Shown: positions 24,672 to 34,300 of the stretch, one piece after another | Layout: the number at the start of each line of letters is the position of its first letter | Position numbering within the stretch: position 1 is the stretch's first letter | From: Crateriforma conspicua | GTDB lineage: Bacteria > Planctomycetota > Planctomycetia > Pirellulales > Pirellulaceae | Direction: 5' to 3' | DNA length: 64,000 nt | Assembly: GCF_007752935.1 (NCBI RefSeq) | Contig: NZ_CP036319.1 | Coordinates: 2,170,001-2,234,000, forward strand | The notes under the pieces: generated by a model | What the model saw: the letters and a program-made list of their open reading frames with translations, nothing else | Database searches by the model: none | What the model was told of the DNA's origin: nothing | Made by a program: the position numbers and the translations under genes

Positions 24672-26782
24672 ACGCCATCCTCAGTTAGCAACCTAACGTT
24701 ATCGCCGATCACGGAAGCCAGCGTTGATGCCTCGTCGTTCATGCTTTCAAATTCAAGCTGCATCGTCGAAAGATCTTCGATGAACTCCTCTTCCGTCTTG
24801 CCATCCTCTTCGATCACGACGCCGACGTAGCGGCCAGGGTTGAGCGAGTAGTCTTGTTCTTCCAAGTCGGCTTGCGTGGCCAGTTTGCACAACCCGGTGA
24901 CGTCTTCGTACTTGGCCGATGGAAACCGTTCTTGCAGCCAGTGGATGTGCGTGAAATAGCTTTCCGCGTTCTTGATCTCGGTGTGCAAGACTTCCAAGCG
25001 ACGCTTGATCTCTTTCGTTTCGCGATCGACGCCTGATCGCTTGCCTTCGGCCTTGGCTTCGTCCGCCTTGTACTTTTGGTGCTGGCGAACGACACGGTCA
25101 AGTCGCTTGAGTCCGGCGTGCAACGCTTCAAAGAACGGGTCGAGTGATTCGCGAAGTTTGTGCTGAGCCTTGTTATGTTTGTCGACGACGCCCTCGTCGC
25201 CGTGCTTTTCCAAATACTTGTCGTATTGCTTTTGATACTTGCCCAGACCCTTCCACGCGGCGAGCAACTCCGCCACCGCAGATTCCGCTTCGGCGACAAT
25301 CTCTGGCGTGCTGTCGAGCACCTCAACGACTTGCTCCGCGATCGGTTGAACGCGTGTCGCGGTTTCGGCGAGTTGCTCGAATCCGCTGGCAAAGTAACCG
25401 TCCACCAGCCGCGTAAAACTCTCTCGTTGGCCTTTTCGCAAGTGCGAGATGACCGCGATGTTGGCGATTTGTTCTTCGGAGAACTCGCGATGGGCGCGGT
25501 CGATCTGCGTGAAGATGTTGCGAGCGTCAATGAACAGGATGCGGTCGTCGTCCTTCGCTTTGTCAAAGAACCACAACGTCGCCGGCAGCGTGACGGTGTA
25601 GAACATGTTCGACGGCAAGGTCAGCATGCCGTAGATCAGATTCTTTTCGATCAGCGTTTTGCGAATCTCGGCTTCGCTGTGCCGAGCGTCCGACGCACTG
25701 TTGGCCATGACCAGGGCCGCCCGCCCCGTTTCATTGAGCGACGTCGCAAACAGGTTGATCCAGAGGTAGTTGGCGTTGGGGACGGTCTCCTTGCCCTCGT
25801 CAGCCTTCTTCGACTTGGTTTTCTTCTGCGGAATGCCATGATCGCTAAACCGGCGATCGTCGCGAACGCGGCTCAGGTTGACGTCGTCGACATTAAATGG
25901 CGGATTGGCGAGGACGAAGTCGAACTTGCCATAGCTGTCGACCAAATCGTCGTAGTAGCTGTTGCCTTGCTTGATCTCGCCCCGCAACCCGTTGACGGCC
26001 AAGTTCATCTTGGCCAGGTTCACCGTTTCACCTGTCTTCTCTTGACCGTAGACGTAGATGTCATCGGCGGACGCTTTCTTGCCTTTCCCTTTGGTGCTCG
26101 CCAACGCTTCTCGGTGCTTCTTCACGAACTGGACCGAGTGAACGAACATGCCACCGCTGCCGCACGCCGGGTCAAACACTTTACCGCCGTGGGGCTGGAT
26201 GATTTCGACCATCACCCGCACGACGCTCTTGGGCGTGAAGAACTCCCCACCACCCTGGCCCTCGGCCAACGCAAAGTTGCCCAGAAAGTATTCGTAAATC
26301 TGACCAAAGACGTCGCCTTCGGCATCAGCTGGAATATCGGCAAACGTTTTCAGCAATGACTTCAACAGCGACGACGAATTGTCCGGCATCAGCTCGAAGT
26401 AGTCGTCCTTGGGAAGCGTGTCTTCGAGTTCCGGTTTATGCTGCTCTATCGCCACCATCGCTTGCTTGATCTTGTTGGCGATGTTCTCCTTTTCGGGCAG
26501 TTCCAGCAGGTACTCGTACCGAGCCTCGTCGGGCAGGTAGAACCCACACTTGGCGATCGCAATCTCGGAAATCGGTTTCTCTCGGCGCGTGCCCGATAGC
26601 TTTTCAAACTCCGCGTTAATCTCGGCCTCGTGCCCACGATAGATATTGTCGGCAAAGCGAAGGAAGATCAGCCCCAGAATCGGCGTCGAATACTGGTTCG
26701 CCTTCAACCCCGAGTTCGCCCGCAGATTATCCGCCGCACTCCAAAGCTGCTTTTCCAGTTGTTTCAATTGTTCGCGGTTCAA
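24668..26782 (-). CDS. hsdM: Type I DNA methyltransferase HsdM subunit
   Basis: A 704-residue N6-adenine methyltransferase. The N-terminal helical domain (REQLKQLEKQLWSAADNLRA) is followed by the SAM-binding motif I in VFDPACGSGGMFV near residue 205 and the catalytic motif IV NPPFN in FVLANPPFNVDDV near 300. The C-terminal 220 residues are helical and extend beyond the short HsdM (about 500 residues). A long C-terminus of this kind is common in one large HsdM subgroup. With HsdS it modifies the host DNA. It is the second gene of the leftward operon, 113 bp after the putative nuclease gene, and its stop overlaps the hsdS start. Confidence 0.95.
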   Translation of the reverse strand: MNREQLKQLEKQLWSAADNLRANSGLKANQYSTPILGLIFLRFADNIYRGHEAEINAEFEKLSGTRREKPISEIAIAKCGFYLPDEARYEYLLELPEKENIANKIKQAMVAIEQHKPELEDTLPKDDYFELMPDNSSSLLKSLLKTFADIPADAEGDVFGQIYEYFLGNFALAEGQGGGEFFTPKSVVRVMVEIIQPHGGKVFDPACGSGGMFVHSVQFVKKHREALASTKGKGKKASADDIYVYGQEKTGETVNLAKMNLAVNGLRGEIKQGNSYYDDLVDSYGKFDFVLANPPFNVDDVNLSRVRDDRRFSDHGIPQKKTKSKKADEGKETVPNANYLWINLFATSLNETGRAALVMANSASDARHSEAEIRKTLIEKNLIYGMLTLPSNMFYTVTLPATLWFFDKAKDDDRILFIDARNIFTQIDRAHREFSEEQIANIAVISHLRKGQRESFTRLVDGYFASGFEQLAETATRVQPIAEQVVEVLDSTPEIVAEAESAVAELLAAWKGLGKYQKQYDKYLEKHGDEGVVDKHNKAQHKLRESLDPFFEALHAGLKRLDRVVRQHQKYKADEAKAEGKRSGVDRETKEIKRRLEVLHTEIKNAESYFTHIHWLQERFPSAKYEDVTGLCKLATQADLEEQDYSLNPGRYVGVVIEEDGKTEEEFIEDLSTMQLEFESMNDEASTLASVIGDNVRLLTEDGV

Positions 26783-26895
26783 GCGTCTTGCTCTTGGAAT
26801 TTGATGTGTTTGAAAAGCGATTAAGAAGTCGCTCGAGTCGCTATCCAGCGAAAGGACAATTGTAGCTGGCCCATCATCTAGCGTTAATCAGGGGG

Positions 26896-28104
26896 TTAGG
26901 AGATCGTGATCGTTGGAGACGTGGAAGAATCGTCAACATGGATTGTCTCGGGCTCGTGACGCCGCAGCGGGCTGGCGCTGCTAAAGGTCGAACCACCGAC
27001 AAGCATCAGTGGATACCATTGATGCTCCAAGACGGAACTCGGAATACCATCTTTCCACCAACTGCGAGTCACCGGTGATTCGCTGGAGGTGCGCGGCACA
27101 CCATCGTGCGCGACGTAATTGTTGAGCATAAACCGGTAATCAACCGAGGCTTCGAGCAACGGACGGGTAACAAAAATGTCCACGACGCAACCGGCAATAT
27201 CTTTCAATGCAAATGGTCCTACCGATGCATCAAAAAGATTGACGCTCCATGAATTCGAGAAGAACTTAACTTGCTCAGGGTGGTGAGATTGGCCAGATCC
27301 GACGTGTTTGCTTGGGTCACTCCACATCCACGCCTTCCCAACTGTCTTAATTCGACTTTCAGATCGACAATAAAGAAACAGCGAATCCCTTCGTGGACGG
27401 ATACCAGAAATCGAGATCAGCACCGCCATGTCGTCTTGTATCGGTATCGGTTTGTCTCCAAGCGAGAACGAGACGGACACATGATTGAATGGAAGAACCG
27501 ATGAGGAAAAAAACTCGATGCGATCAAGACGAGACTCGATAGAACGCTGCTGATTGATAATAAGTTGCTCCAATTGCCCACCGAAGCGGGCAAAAAACGC
27601 TGCTTGTTCTGCCTCCGATAGCGAAAGCTTCAAGTACTGATAACGGAGCCCCAGGCCTTCGGGACTATCCAGAACTTGCCGGATTCGTTCACGCCAAAAT
27701 ACATCGACATGAGTCACCCCTTTTTTGAATGCCGCATCCCGTAGCTTTTCAATCTCAGCGGGCGTCAGATCGACATTCGTAAAGAACACAAACGATCGAA
27801 GATCTGGTTCTGCCTGTAGAGCGCTTTTAAGATCGTCGTGGAACTTGTTGGTTGCTTCTCGCTTGTTCTTCGCAGAGTCTTCAACCGAGTTTTGAAAACC
27901 AATCCCTCCGAGACACCGGGTCTCGCCACGAAAGATGGCTTCAATGTCACGCCCACCGTCCGGCCCGCCTTCAGGACGGCGCGGTGTCACCGCGGAGTAC
28001 TGTCGATCTAACGACAAAATTGCGAGACACATACGCTCTCGTCCGGGTTGATCACCGTTAAGCCGTGATCGCAATCGTTCATCTGTGTCGCGGTGGTCAG
28101 TCAT
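26896..28104 (-). CDS. Putative Mrr-like PD-(D/E)XK nuclease with C-terminal sensor-like region
   Basis: A 402-residue protein. The N-terminal 170 residues contain RRPEGGPDGGRDIEAIFRGE, where GPDGGRDIEA resembles the first acidic motif of Mrr-like restriction endonucleases. It is followed by GGIGFQNSVEDSAKNK in the place of the usual E/Q-x-K strand (here with Gln). Next come helical segments (LDSPEGLGLRYQYLKL, and a coiled-coil-like stretch at 170-205). The C-terminal 200 residues look beta-rich and unrelated (HVSVSFSLGDKPIPIQDD). The layout suggests a nuclease effector joined to a sensor. The gene stands first in the R-M operon, so it may be a defence gene co-regulated with hsdMSR. The nuclease call is from motif likeness and needs structure prediction. 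Confidence 0.6.
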   Translation of the reverse strand: MTDHRDTDERLRSRLNGDQPGRERMCLAILSLDRQYSAVTPRRPEGGPDGGRDIEAIFRGETRCLGGIGFQNSVEDSAKNKREATNKFHDDLKSALQAEPDLRSFVFFTNVDLTPAEIEKLRDAAFKKGVTHVDVFWRERIRQVLDSPEGLGLRYQYLKLSLSEAEQAAFFARFGGQLEQLIINQQRSIESRLDRIEFFSSSVLPFNHVSVSFSLGDKPIPIQDDMAVLISISGIRPRRDSLFLYCRSESRIKTVGKAWMWSDPSKHVGSGQSHHPEQVKFFSNSWSVNLFDASVGPFALKDIAGCVVDIFVTRPLLEASVDYRFMLNNYVAHDGVPRTSSESPVTRSWWKDGIPSSVLEHQWYPLMLVGGSTFSSASPLRRHEPETIHVDDSSTSPTITIS

Positions 28105-28413
28105 TTTCGTTCACGTAAAGAGACTAGGTCATTTTGATCAATCGTCGGCTTTGATTGCGACCGCGTTAACCACCCGTCGGAGAGAAACAGAGACTCTGAG
28201 AGTTCTCTGTTGAGACCACCGCGAGGGCGGACCTGACGGCTGGGATCGGGTCCGGGCTGACGGTCTCGGCAAGAGAACCGAGAGCGCGGGTGTCCGCGGC
28301 GTGGCGGGCCAGTGGGCCGCGAAACGCGGGGATAAACGAAAAACGCCCGCGGACCAATGCTGGCCAGCAGGCGTTAAGTGGGCGGTCGGAAAATTCCAAG
28401 ATTTTCCGACGAG
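28105..28413. other. Gap between the accessory region and tRNA-Asn, with hairpins
   Basis: This 309-bp stretch holds no gene I can support. It contains the stem AACAGAGA/TCTCTGTT (28186-28211) with a small inner stem, the palindrome GCTGGCCAGC near 28362, and the strong hairpin at 28385-28410. The right boundary of the accessory region should lie in it or at the tRNA. I looked for sequence shared with 1909-2101 and saw only trivial matches. Confidence 0.5.
28385..28410 (-). terminator. Hairpin immediately after tRNA-Asn
   Basis: GTCGGAAAAT-TCCAAG-ATTTTCCGAC forms a perfect 10-bp stem with a 6-nt loop, three bases beyond the tRNA 3' end on the minus strand. There is no T-tract, so it may act as a terminator or as an end-processing signal for the tRNA precursor. 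Confidence 0.5.
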
Positions 28414-28486
28414 CTCCCCCGGCAGGACTCGAACCTGCGACAAGGCGGTTAACAGCCGCCTGCTCTACCAACTGAGCTACAGGGGA
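28414..28486 (-). tRNA. tRNA-Asn (anticodon GUU)
   Basis: The minus strand reads a 73-nt cloverleaf. The acceptor stem TCCCCTG pairs with CGGGGGA, with discriminator G at 28414. The D arm contains AGCTCAGTTGGTAGAGC, the anticodon stem is GGCGG/CCGCC around CTGTTAA with anticodon GTT, and the T arm is CGCAGGTTCGAGTCCTGCC-like. CCA is not encoded. Its 3' end faces the accessory region, the usual geometry for tRNA-targeting integration, although large serine integrases normally use other sites. Confidence 0.97.
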
Positions 28487-28676
28487 TTGAGGAGCTTTTG
28501 GCGTGAGCCGGACGGGGATGATCGACACTCCGGTCCGCCAAAGCGACGAATGTTAAAGACTTCCGTCGTCGGCTTCAACCCAGTTAGATCGCCTTTTTTC
28601 CCGCTCCCGCACGCTACACGACCGGCTGTCGGCGGCCGAATCGGATTGTGCCTGTTTTGCGGCCTTCGGCGCGACG

Positions 28677-29264
28677 TCAGGCCCGGCGTTTGGTCATCCA
28701 GATCTGGTTTCCGTCGTCATTGAAGCGGACATCGGACATGATTTCGCGGATCAGCAGGACGCCGCGACCCCCGGGGGCTTCCAGCAAGTGTTCGCTGGTC
28801 GGATCCGGCACCGCGTCCGGGTCGAACCCATCGCCTTCATCGGTGATCCGAATTTGAACTTCGTCGCCGTCGCAGTGCAGGTGGACTTCGATCCGCTTTT
28901 CGGTGTCGTGTCGGTTGCCGTGGCGAATGGCATTGGCGATCGCTTCTTCGTACGCCAAGTGAACCCGAAACACCTCTTCGTCGGGCCATCCGTATTGTCG
29001 CATCGCGTCGGCCAGTTGCAGCCCCAGTTGCGAGCCCACCGAGAGGTCCGAAGGCAGGTGCTGGCGAAACTGCCATCGCTCGACATCCGAGCTTGTTTCG
29101 GACTCGGCGTCTGGCTGTGGGGCGGCACCACGCTGGGGGCACGCATCGAGTCGAGCGTCGGGATCGGGATGGGCGTCAGGTGCCCGTCCGGAGTCGGACG
29201 CGTCGTCGGCACCGGAAAGTCGATCCGGATGGGAGTCGTGATCGTGCATGGGCAGAGAGATCAT
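28677..29264 (-). CDS. RsbW-like ATP-binding protein (anti-sigma factor/serine kinase family)
   Basis: A 195-residue protein whose last 130 residues are a HATPase_c_2 domain. The N box is AYEEAIANAIRHGN, the G1-type motif is ITDEGDGFDPD, and the glycine-rich G2 part is APGGRGVLLIREIMSDV. These GHKL kinases phosphorylate anti-sigma antagonists and hold sigma factors in partner-switching circuits. The N-terminal 60 residues are rich in Asp, His, Pro and Ala and look disordered. No membrane segment is seen. No STAS antagonist or PP2C gene is adjacent, so its partner must lie elsewhere. Confidence 0.88.
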   Translation of the reverse strand: MISLPMHDHDSHPDRLSGADDASDSGRAPDAHPDPDARLDACPQRGAAPQPDAESETSSDVERWQFRQHLPSDLSVGSQLGLQLADAMRQYGWPDEEVFRVHLAYEEAIANAIRHGNRHDTEKRIEVHLHCDGDEVQIRITDEGDGFDPDAVPDPTSEHLLEAPGGRGVLLIREIMSDVRFNDDGNQIWMTKRRA

Positions 29265-29389
29265 GGAACGCGATGAGTTCGGTGGCAGCCGACCGGACTG
29301 GGTACTTTAACTGAAAAATACGGATCGATGATCAAGTCAGTTCGCTGCCGGGATGCGGCATCGACTGGCGAGCATCCTGATCCGGCGGG

Positions 29390-30043
29390 TCATTGGCTGG
29401 CACGCTGGGCGGAGAGAAGGATCAGCCGGTTTTCTTCGCGAAATTCGGTGATCTGGCCGGTAATACTCCATTGGTCATCCGCCACGTCGTCGTTGATGGC
29501 TTCGACGATTCGCTGCAGCATCAAGTTTTCGACACAAATCATCTGGGGCAACCGGCGGGGAACCGTTCGCTGTTGTTCCGGAGGTGCGTGCATGGCACTG
29601 GTGCGGGAGGTCGTCCGCGTCAGCAAACCGCGTGAGGATTGAATGGTTTCGGTGATCGTTTGCGATCGATTCACCTGTGATCCCGTGCCCGATGCTGGCG
29701 GATTGGCATCGACATTTTCTGGGATAAAGACCCATCGTCGACCGAGCTTGGCGACGCGTCCGCGGGTGGGCGGAATGCGGGTGCCTTCGCGAAGCCGGTA
29801 GACGCGCCCGATCGTCCGACGACTTTCGTCAGGAGCTTCCAGATCCGCATCGTTGTTGGCGTCGTATTGGGAACTCGTCGGCGATGCGCCGGTGGCGAAG
29901 ACGCTGGACGCACCAACCGACGGGGCTGTGATGGCGGGCGTTTGCGCAGTGGCCTGTTGATCAAGCAGGTGAATCGGCGAGCACACCGTCAGCATGGTCG
30001 ATACCAAGACGATTGTTCGCTTCCGAGGTCCGGCGAAATGCAT
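29390..30043 (-). CDS. Secreted hypothetical protein
   Basis: From the ATG at 30043 the product has about 217 residues with a signal-type N-terminus (MHFAGPRKRTIVLVSTMLTV) and a likely cut after ATAQ. The frame is open to 30349, and an ATG at 30085 is a second candidate. The mature part has a linker of low complexity, then a basic segment RLREGTRIPPTRGRVAKLGR that could be a short beta domain, and a C-terminal domain beginning MICVENLMLQRIVEAINDD and ending in an EENRLILLSAQ strand. I do not recognise a family. The conserved-looking C-terminus suggests a genuine planctomycete protein. The next gene leftward is the anti-sigma gene. Confidence 0.6.
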   Translation of the reverse strand: MHFAGPRKRTIVLVSTMLTVCSPIHLLDQQATAQTPAITAPSVGASSVFATGASPTSSQYDANNDADLEAPDESRRTIGRVYRLREGTRIPPTRGRVAKLGRRWVFIPENVDANPPASGTGSQVNRSQTITETIQSSRGLLTRTTSRTSAMHAPPEQQRTVPRRLPQMICVENLMLQRIVEAINDDVADDQWSITGQITEFREENRLILLSAQRASQ

Positions 30044-30437
30044 CGGACGACGAATCCAACAAGTCATCAACAATAACAGCAACATGAGTTTGTGATCGGT
30101 GGGAGGGAGTCCAGGAGTGTTGCGTGAGATCGTTTGCCCAAAGCAGCGTTTCGGTTCAGGCATCGTGCCGATCTGCTGCGACGCGATGCGACGGTCACGT
30201 ACGCGTGGCTGGTGGGCGCTGGAGGCGATCGGTGCCCGCGGAGCCGATGGGTGAAAGCAGCGACTCGGGTGCAACGTCCTGTGTCGTTCGGTTGCAGGTC
30301 TTTGGTGCGACGCCGCGATCGTGCCGGTGGCATCGATGCGAGCGGTCACAATGTGCTCGCCTTGCCAACCTGCACGTCGGATCCGTTCGCACTTTGGGAG
30401 CAGCGTGCAGGCAGGGACAGTGGGGGATCGACCGAGA

Positions 30438-30731
30438 TCAGGATCCGTCGCGAGGCATTGCGATCGCGTGCAGGCTGACCACGGCGCCGACGGTGATCAT
30501 GGCCATCCCGAGCCACCGTGGCAGTTCCACACGCTTGGTCGGTTTGGGATGAACTTGCATGAAGAACGACTGCATGTTGTAGTCCGGCTGAGCGGCCGTC
30601 TTCTGGGAGACTTTGGCCAGGGTGCGCGTCGTCGGTTCGTTCAGCACAAACGATTCGACCATACGGAATTGGATGCCCAGCAGGATGAGCAGGACGCCCA
30701 ACAGAAAGTATCGGTTGCGTGTGAAATGCAT
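30438..30731 (-). CDS. Small two-helix membrane protein
   Basis: A protein of about 97 residues with two hydrophobic segments. The first is YFLLGVLLILLGIQFRMVES near the N-terminus and the second is WLGMAMITVGAVVSLHAIAM near the C-terminus. The loop between them (about 40 residues) contains LNEPTTRTLAKVSQKTAAQP and faces one side of the membrane. A GTG at 30740 would add three residues. I recognise no family; small membrane proteins of this shape occur widely in planctomycetes. It lies upstream of the secreted protein gene on the same strand, separated by about 395 bp that hold no gene I can support. Confidence 0.6.
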   Translation of the reverse strand: MHFTRNRYFLLGVLLILLGIQFRMVESFVLNEPTTRTLAKVSQKTAAQPDYNMQSFFMQVHPKPTKRVELPRWLGMAMITVGAVVSLHAIAMPRDGS

Positions 30732-30740
30732 GGGATTCAC

Positions 30741-31343
30741 GACATGAAAGGGCGTGGCGGCGGACAGGGATCACTGCGGTCTGGCGGCGGTGCAACAGTG
30801 GACGCGCGGCCGAGCCGGGGACGAGGTCCCCGCGGTCGGTCCGACGTTGCGACACCACCATCGTGACGGGGAGGCGTCAATCGACACGGCAAGGCGAACC
30901 GAAACCGGATCGACATGCGACAGGCGAGCCGCCCGGAAAAGTCATCGCGTTTAAAGGGAGGGACGCGAGACTTTCCGGGTTGCCAAGACTTTGATTCGTC
31001 CAGAAGCCCGCCGGATCTGGAAGACTTCTGCGATCGGTGGGACTTTGTCGTTGGGGCCGGTTGTGCCGGAGACCCGTTGCGTGCGGGTGCTGGTCGCTTG
31101 GCGTCCGTCGCTGTGTCTGGAGATTTCCGAAGCGGCGGATTGACCGGGGCGTGACCGTAGAGGCGATCGATTCGCCACAAAATGTAACCTGAGGGCCTGT
31201 TTTGTCCCGGCCTCTGGCGGTCTAGATTGAGCGTCGTTCAACCGTCGCGACATGATCGCGTCCGGCGGCTTGTCAGGATTGCATCCTGTAGCCGTTCCAT
31301 CAGGTGAGTTTCCATTTCGACCCCAGCTTCTTTTCGAACCGAC
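30741..31343. other. Divergent intergenic region upstream of pyruvate carboxylase
   Basis: This 603-bp stretch lies between the leftward membrane-protein gene and the rightward pyruvate carboxylase gene. Long open frames exist on both strands but their products are Pro/Arg-rich without recognisable structure. It should contain the promoters of both flanking genes. I could not pick out a convincing promoter. Confidence 0.4.
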
Positions 31344-34300
31344 ATGCCCATTCGTCCGATCCGAAAACTATTGGTCGCCAACCGCAGCGAAATCGCAACC
31401 CGAGTCTTTCGCAGTGCCACCGAGCTGGGAATCCGAACGGTCGCGATTTATTCCCACGAGGACCGTTACGCGCTGCACCGTTTCAAGGCGGATGAGGCCT
31501 ATCAGGTCGGCGAACCGGGCGAGCCGATTCGGTGCTATTTGAACATTCCCGCCATCGTCGAACTGTGCAAGGAGCACGACGTCGACGCGGTGCACCCGGG
31601 GTACGGCTTTCTGTCGGAGAACCCTGAGTTTGCCAAAGCGTTGCAAGACGCGGGCATCATGTTCGTCGGTCCCAGCGTTCGGTCGTTGGAGATGTTGGGC
31701 GACAAGATGTCGGCTCGCCGATTGGCCGAGGCCGCGAAGGTGCCAATTCTGGGTGGAACGAACGAGGCGGTTCGCGAGGCGGACGAGGCGATTTCGATCG
31801 CCGAAAAAATCGGCTTTCCCGTGATTTTGAAAGCGGCCAAGGGCGGTGGCGGTCGCGGCATGCGAGTGGTCGAAAAGAAAGACGATTTGCCAGCGGCGCT
31901 GGAGGCCGCCCAACGCGAAGCCAAGACCGCGTTTGGCAGCGATGAAGTGTTCGTCGAACGATTCATCCAAAACGCACGTCACATCGAAGTCCAGTTGATC
32001 GGTGACCAGTGCGGGAATCTGATCCACTTGTACGAGCGTGACTGCAGCGTCCAACGCCGTCACCAAAAGGTGGTAGAAATTGCTCCGGCACCAAACCTTG
32101 CACCGGAGGTTCGTGACGGGCTGTGTGATGCGGCGCTTCGTATCGGTCGCGCGGTCAGCAGTGATGGTGGCAACAGCTATGACAACGCCGGGACGGTCGA
32201 GTTTCTTTACGACGTCGACAAGCAAGACTTCTTCTTTATCGAAGTCAATCCGCGAATTCAGGTTGAACACACGGTCACCGAAGAAGTGACGGGAATTGAC
32301 GTCGTTCGGACACAGATCTTGGTGGCCCAAGGGCATGCGTTGGACAGCGAACTGGTCGGGGTTCCCGAACAGTCACAGATTCACACCACGGGTTTTGCGA
32401 TTCAGTGCCGTGTGACCACCGAGGACCCGGTCAATCAGTTCCGTCCCGACTATGGTCGCGTCAGTCACTATCGACCGGCCGCCGGTTTGGGCATTCGTTT
32501 GGATGCGGGCAGCGCGTTCAGTGGCGCGGTGGTCAATCCGTTCTATGATTCGATGCTGGTGAAGGTGACCGCACGAGGGCGTGATCTGGCGACCGCGGCG
32601 TCGCGGATGGATCGATGCTTGCAAGAGTTCCGTGTCCGCGGCGTGAAGACGAACATTCCGTTCTTGATCCAGATGGTCAACCATCCCGTATTCCTGGCGG
32701 GCCAGGCGACCACGCGGTTGATCGATACGACGCCGGATTTGGTGCGTTTCCCGACGCGTCAGGACCGTGCGACGAAGTTGCTTTCCTTCTTGGGCGAAAC
32801 GATCGTCAACGGCAATGCTTTGGTCGCCGATCGTCCCGTGGCAACGCGTCGGTTGCCAGCGCCGACGCCGAAGGTGCACCGGGCCGATCCGTTGCCCGAG
32901 GGAACCAAGGACATCTTTAAACGCGAAGGCATCAAAGGACTGGTCGCGTGGATCGAAAAGCAACAAGGTTTGTTGCTGACCGACACGACCATGCGTGATG
33001 CCCACCAATCGCTGTTGGCGACTCGGGTGCGAACGTTTGACATGTTGCAAATCGCGCCGGCTTATGCCGCGATGGCGTCGTCGCTGTTTTCGGTCGAAAT
33101 GTGGGGCGGTGCCACGTTCGACACCAGCATGCGTTTCTTGAAGGAGTCGCCTTGGCAGCGGTTGGCCGACCTGAGCCAGGCGATGCCAAACCTGTTGACA
33201 CAGATGTTGCTGCGGGCCAGCAACGCGGTCGGCTATACGAACTATCCCGACAACGTGGTCCGCCTGTTCGTTCGCGAGGCGGTGCAGTGCGGCATGGACG
33301 TGTTTCGTGTTTTTGACGCGTTGAACTGGCAAGAAAACATGAAGGTCGCCATGGAAGCGGTGATCGAAGAAGGCGGGATTTGCGAAGCGTCGATTTGTTA
33401 TACCGGCGACCTGCAAGACCCGGGGCGAACCAAGTACGACTTGAAGTACTACGTCGATCTGGCCAAGCAGTTGGAAAAGATGGGCGCGCACCTGTTGGCC
33501 ATCAAAGACATGGCGGGGCTGTTGAAGCCGGCGTCGGCGGTGAAGTTGATCCAAGCACTGCGACAAGAAATCGGTATCCCCATTCATCTGCACACCCACG
33601 ATACCGCGGGCATCCAAGCGTCAACGATTTTGGCGGCATCGGCCGAAGGGCTGCAAATTGCCGATGCGGCGTTCGCGCCGATGTCGGGCGGGACCAGCCA
33701 AGTCAACTTGAACACGTTGGTCGAGGCGTTGCGGTACACCGATCGAGCCAGCGATCTGTCGACGGATCATCTGACGAAGCTGGCGACATACTGGCAGGCG
33801 ACTCGAGAGTTCTACACGCCCTTCGAAAGCTCCGTGCTTCCGGCGACCGGCGACTTGTACGATCACGAAATGCCCGGTGGCCAATACACGAACTTGTTCC
33901 AGCAAGCCCGCGCGCTGGGGCTATCGGATCGTTGGGCAGAAGTCTGTCGGGCCTATGCGGACGTGAACCGGTTGTTCGGTGACATTGTGAAGGTCACGCC
34001 GACCAGCAAGGCCGTCGGCGATATGGCGTTGTTCTTGGTCGCCAACGAAATGTCCGCCGATGAGGTCATGACCAGCGAGAAGGCTTTGGCGTTTCCCGCC
34101 AGTGTGTTGGATCTGATCGGCGGCAAGATGGGCCAGCCGCCCGGCGGTTTCCCACAGCCCGTAATGCAGCGGATCTTGGGCGATACGCCGCCGATCACCG
34201 ATCGACCCGGGGCCACGATGCCCGACTCGGACATCGAAAAGGCGCGGCAAACGGCGGAACAACTGACCGGCCGAACTGCCAACGACCGCGATGCGGTGAC

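Larger units (their letters stand above)
2102..28104. mobile_element. Integrated phage-like element with defence cargo (approximate bounds)
   Basis: The interval holds a phage-type replication/recombination operon, a LexA-like repressor, an element-borne sigma factor, a DUF2924-large serine recombinase pair, a type I R-M system and other defence-like genes. Ordinary chromosomal genes flank it. No capsid, portal, terminase, tail, relaxase or type IV secretion gene is visible, so it is not a complete phage or conjugative element. The bounds are the outermost accessory genes. I found no convincing direct repeat between the left side (1909-2101) and the right side (28105-28486), so the attachment sites are undefined. 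The part after 16631 could be a separate island. Confidence 0.6.

Noticed and set aside
1909-28486. Direct-repeat attachment sites for the element
   Set aside because: Only short, chance-level matches were found between the left gap and the right gap or tRNA; none was long enough to call.
28166-28528. 120-residue minus-strand reading containing SPVAQLVEQAAVNRLVAGSS
   Set aside because: This is a spurious translation across the tRNA-Asn gene; the motif comes from tRNA sequence and appears in many genomes as a false protein.
30737-31180. 147-residue Pro/Arg-rich reading upstream of pyc
   Set aside because: It lacks any domain, signal or ribosome-binding site and lies in a divergent intergenic region.
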